Part shown: in pieces, positions 33,782 through 35,963 of the stretch
How the letters are laid out: each line of letters opens with the position of its first letter
Position numbering within the stretch: position 1 is the stretch's first letter
DNA from: Moraxella bovis
Lineage (GTDB): Bacteria; Pseudomonadota; Gammaproteobacteria; Pseudomonadales; Moraxellaceae
NCBI RefSeq assembly: GCF_002014975.1
Contig: NZ_MUXV01000025.1
Coordinates: 56,121 to 92,083 of the forward strand
Reading direction: 5' to 3'
Length of the DNA stretch: 35,963 nucleotides
Notes under the pieces: model-generated
What the model saw: only the letters and a program-made list of their open reading frames with translations
Told to the model about the DNA's origin: nothing
Databases searched by the model: none
Program-made: the position numbers and the translations under genes

Positions 33782-35326
33782 ATGACCACCCTACCCGACT
33801 ATGTCCGTGCCATTATTACCGCAACCGTTTATGATGTCGCCATTCGCACACCGCTTGATAAGGCAAGCAAACTCTCTGCCCGTTTTGGCAACGACATTCG
33901 CCTAAAACGAGAAGACCTGCAACCTGTATTTAGCTTTAAAGTGCGTGGGGCGTACAACAAAATCAGCCAACTTTCGGCAGAGCAAAAAGCAAAAGGCATC
34001 ATCTGTGCCTCGGCTGGCAACCACGCACAAGGGGTAGCGTATTCGGCAAATCGCTTAAAAATCAATAACTTAATTGTAATGCCCAAAACCACGCCCGACA
34101 TCAAAGTGCAAGCGGTCAAAGCCTTTGGTGGTACGGTGCATTTGCATGGTGACAGTTTTGACGAAGCCAACCGCTATGCCATGGAAAAGGCAACAACGGA
34201 CGGTATGACCTACATCGCCCCCTATGATGACAAAGCAGTCATTGCAGGGCAAGGCACGGTCGCCCTTGAGCTGTCGCAGGACTGGCGAGAGATGGAATAT
34301 GTGTTTGTGCCTGTCGGTGGCGGTGGTTTGGTGGCGGGGATTGCATCCTTTTTGGGCGAGATTGCCCCACACATCAAGGTCATTGCGGTGGAATCCGAAG
34401 GCTCTGCTTGCCTAAAAGTCGCCCTAGCCGATGGCGAGCGAACTCGCTTACCACAAGTTAGCCTGTTTGCCGATGGCGTGGCGGTCGCCCAAATCGGTCA
34501 AATCCCCTTTGAAGTGGCGAATCTCACCAAATCCAACGGGCAAGGCAAGGTCATTGACGCAGTCATCACTTGCAATAATGACGAGATTTGTGCGTCCGTC
34601 AAAGACATTTTTGAAGAAAACCGCCACATCGTTGAGCCGTCTGGGGCGTTGGCACTGGCAGGACTTAAAAAATATGTCAAACAGCACAACCTAACAGGCA
34701 AAAACTGCGTGGCGATTGTCTCGGGGGCAAATATGAACTTTGACCGCCTACGGTACATTGCCGAACGCACCGAGATTGGCGAAAACAAAGAAGCGATTTT
34801 TGCGGTGCAGTTGCCCGAAAAAACGGGAGCGTTTTTGGACTTTTGTCGCCGATTGCAAGGTCGCAACATCACCGAATTTAACTACCGCCTAGACAGCACA
34901 AACCCAAGCGTTGCCCAAGTGTTTGTCGGCATTGGCTTAAAGGACGGTCAGTTTGAGCGCACCACGATTATGGACAATCTGGACAAGGGGGGCTACACCG
35001 CCTTTGACTTGACCGATGATGAAGTTGCCAAAACGCACATTCGCTATTTGATTGGCGGACACGGTCGGCTAAACGATGAAAAATTGTTCCGTGTGATGTT
35101 CCCAGAACGCCCCAACGCCCTATTAAATTTTTTGGAAAAATTGGGGCAAGATTTTAATGTTACCCTGTTTCACTACCGCAATCACGGAGCAGCCGAAGGG
35201 CGAGTATTGGTCGGCTTGCAGGCAACTGCCCATTCATCACGGCAAATTGTGGACGCATTGACCGAGATTGGTTATGATTGTGAAGATTTAAGTGAAAATG
35301 TGGGCTATGGGGTGTTTTTGAAGTAA
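33782..35326 (+). CDS. ilvA: Threonine ammonia-lyase, biosynthetic (threonine deaminase)
   Basis: IlvA converts threonine to 2-oxobutanoate, the first step to isoleucine, using pyridoxal phosphate. The 514-aa protein matches the biosynthetic long form. The PLP lysine lies in FSFKVRGAYNK (Lys53), SAGNHAQGVAYSA (about 77-89) binds substrate, and the phosphate loop is VGGGGLVAG (178-186). Two ACT-like regulatory domains follow from about residue 335 (EAIFAVQLPEKTGAFLDFCR; DEKLFRVMFPERPNALLNFL), expected to mediate isoleucine feedback inhibition. An AAGGA site is 6 nt before the ATG. It lies 19 nt after mboIIR, so transcription may be shared with the RM operon. Confidence 0.95.
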   Translation: MTTLPDYVRAIITATVYDVAIRTPLDKASKLSARFGNDIRLKREDLQPVFSFKVRGAYNKISQLSAEQKAKGIICASAGNHAQGVAYSANRLKINNLIVMPKTTPDIKVQAVKAFGGTVHLHGDSFDEANRYAMEKATTDGMTYIAPYDDKAVIAGQGTVALELSQDWREMEYVFVPVGGGGLVAGIASFLGEIAPHIKVIAVESEGSACLKVALADGERTRLPQVSLFADGVAVAQIGQIPFEVANLTKSNGQGKVIDAVITCNNDEICASVKDIFEENRHIVEPSGALALAGLKKYVKQHNLTGKNCVAIVSGANMNFDRLRYIAERTEIGENKEAIFAVQLPEKTGAFLDFCRRLQGRNITEFNYRLDSTNPSVAQVFVGIGLKDGQFERTTIMDNLDKGGYTAFDLTDDEVAKTHIRYLIGGHGRLNDEKLFRVMFPERPNALLNFLEKLGQDFNVTLFHYRNHGAAEGRVLVGLQATAHSSRQIVDALTEIGYDCEDLSENVGYGVFLK

Positions 35327-35342
35327 AAATATAGAATAAATA

Positions 35343-35374
35343 AAGGTGCGTAAATGGTGCATATTACGCACCTT
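35343..35374. terminator. Hairpin after ilvA (AAGGTGCGTAA repeat)
   Basis: An 11-bp perfect stem AAGGTGCGTAA/TTACGCACCTT (35343-35353 and 35364-35374) with a 10-nt loop lies 16 nt after the ilvA stop. No strong T-run follows, so it may be a dispersed palindromic repeat rather than a classical terminator. Its core matches the hairpin at 25935-25953. Confidence 0.5.
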
Positions 35375-35407
35375 ACGATTATCCTAATTTTTGAATTGTG
35401 GGAAAAT

Positions 35408-35938
35408 ATGACTTTAATTCCAAAAAGCATTGCCAGTGATACGGTTTATTTTTATAAAATACAATATAAAATAATGTATGTGATTGAGGTGGTTTTTATT
35501 AGTATTTTTACCTTAACCGCCCTATCAATGACAAGAAATTCATCAATCATATTTTTCATTTTTGTGATTGTAATGACTGCTTTTCATATGATGACTTTTA
35601 ATTATATGAAAGCAAATATTTTAATTCTTGCCGATGAAGTCAAAGAAGTAGAAAATGGGTTATTTATTAGAAATGACAAGATAAGTGAAACAATAGATTA
35701 TGATAGTACCCAATCTGTTACTTATCGCTATTTATTTTCTATCAAAAATAATGTGGTAGAATTAACCTTTAAAAATCCTACCACATTGGGAAATAAAGTA
35801 AGGTTTATCAGCTGGGCAGATGCCAGTAATTATCAAAGGGAATTTAATCCATTTCCTGTAAAAACCTCGGAAACACAGGCTTGGGTTGATACTTTAAAGG
35901 AAAAAATTGTACAAAATACCAACAAGAATCCATTATAA
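35408..35938 (+). CDS. Two-TM membrane protein with C-terminal soluble domain, unknown
   Basis: The 176-aa protein has two adjacent hydrophobic helices (about residues 22-42 and 45-65), followed by a ~110-residue beta-rich soluble part. That part contains a hydrophobic/basic strand pattern (VTYRYLFSIKNNVVELTFKN; GNKVRFISWADASNYQREF). The layout is like small proteins with a bacterial PH-like domain, but no family is recognised. The frame is open from ATG 35354, which lies inside the loop of the post-ilvA hairpin, so the later ATG 35408, closer to the hydrophobic region, is preferred. Confidence 0.55.
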   Translation: MTLIPKSIASDTVYFYKIQYKIMYVIEVVFISIFTLTALSMTRNSSIIFFIFVIVMTAFHMMTFNYMKANILILADEVKEVENGLFIRNDKISETIDYDSTQSVTYRYLFSIKNNVVELTFKNPTTLGNKVRFISWADASNYQREFNPFPVKTSETQAWVDTLKEKIVQNTNKNPL

Positions 35939-35963
35939 AAATCTTGGCTCTGGTCTAAAAAGT

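Noticed and set aside
35354..35407. Earlier ATG for the last gene
   Set aside because: The ATG lies in the loop of the post-ilvA hairpin, and the added residues fall in the repeat-derived region.

Overview
The window looks like chromosomal DNA of a Moraxella species, most likely Moraxella bovis or a close relative. The strongest clue is at 31.7-33.8 kb. The 260-aa methyltransferase and the 416-aa HNH nuclease there match, from memory, the lengths and sequence of M1.MboII and R.MboII, the GAAGA system described from M. bovis. The housekeeping genes (glnE, a tus cluster, a copper-type P-ATPase, rep, yebC, ilvA) fit a gamma-proteobacterium of the Moraxellaceae.

Layout. 0-3.0 kb: glnE on the minus strand. 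3.1-4.2 kb: divergent tusD-tusC-tusE, with no room for tusB. 4.4 kb: a 46-aa entericidin-like lipoprotein with a clear terminator. 4.6-7.2 kb: CcoI/FixI/CopA-type P1B-ATPase on the minus strand. 7.3-18.0 kb: an accessory RTX region. 18.5-22.9 kb: two large uncharacterised lipoproteins. 23.2-25.8 kb: a hotdog thioesterase and Rep helicase (minus). 26.0-26.9 kb: an EamA/DMT permease (minus). 27-29 kb: a META-domain lipoprotein, a voltage-gated-type K+ channel with a zinc ribbon (minus), and a tiny lipoprotein. 29.0-29.8 kb: yebC. 29.8-33.8 kb: an AT-rich restriction-modification island. 33.8-35.3 kb: ilvA. 35.4-35.9 kb: a two-TM protein.

The most interesting region is 7.3-18.0 kb. A giant RTX protein (10309-18027, interrupted by an in-frame TAG at 16888) carries a FrpC-like self-processing module with the Asp-Pro cleavage motif at D295-P296. 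Its N-terminal 'effector' part is preceded by an overlapping gene for a small membrane protein. Upstream lie two more N-terminal modules, each ending just after the same Asp-Pro motif and each followed by a homologous tail with a promoter-like sequence. The nearer one again has a small 4-TM membrane protein gene directly upstream. This arrangement is a mirror image of classical polymorphic toxins: the exchangeable toxin part is N-terminal, the putative immunity gene lies upstream, and displaced orphan cassettes accumulate upstream. The immunity and toxin functions are inferred from architecture only.

The second accessory segment, between yebC and ilvA, holds two amino-methyltransferases, a PD-(D/E)xK-like nuclease candidate and the HNH nuclease. 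It ends only 19 nt before ilvA. No tRNA, rRNA, CRISPR array or transposase gene was seen. Several palindromic, MITE/REP-like intergenic elements were.
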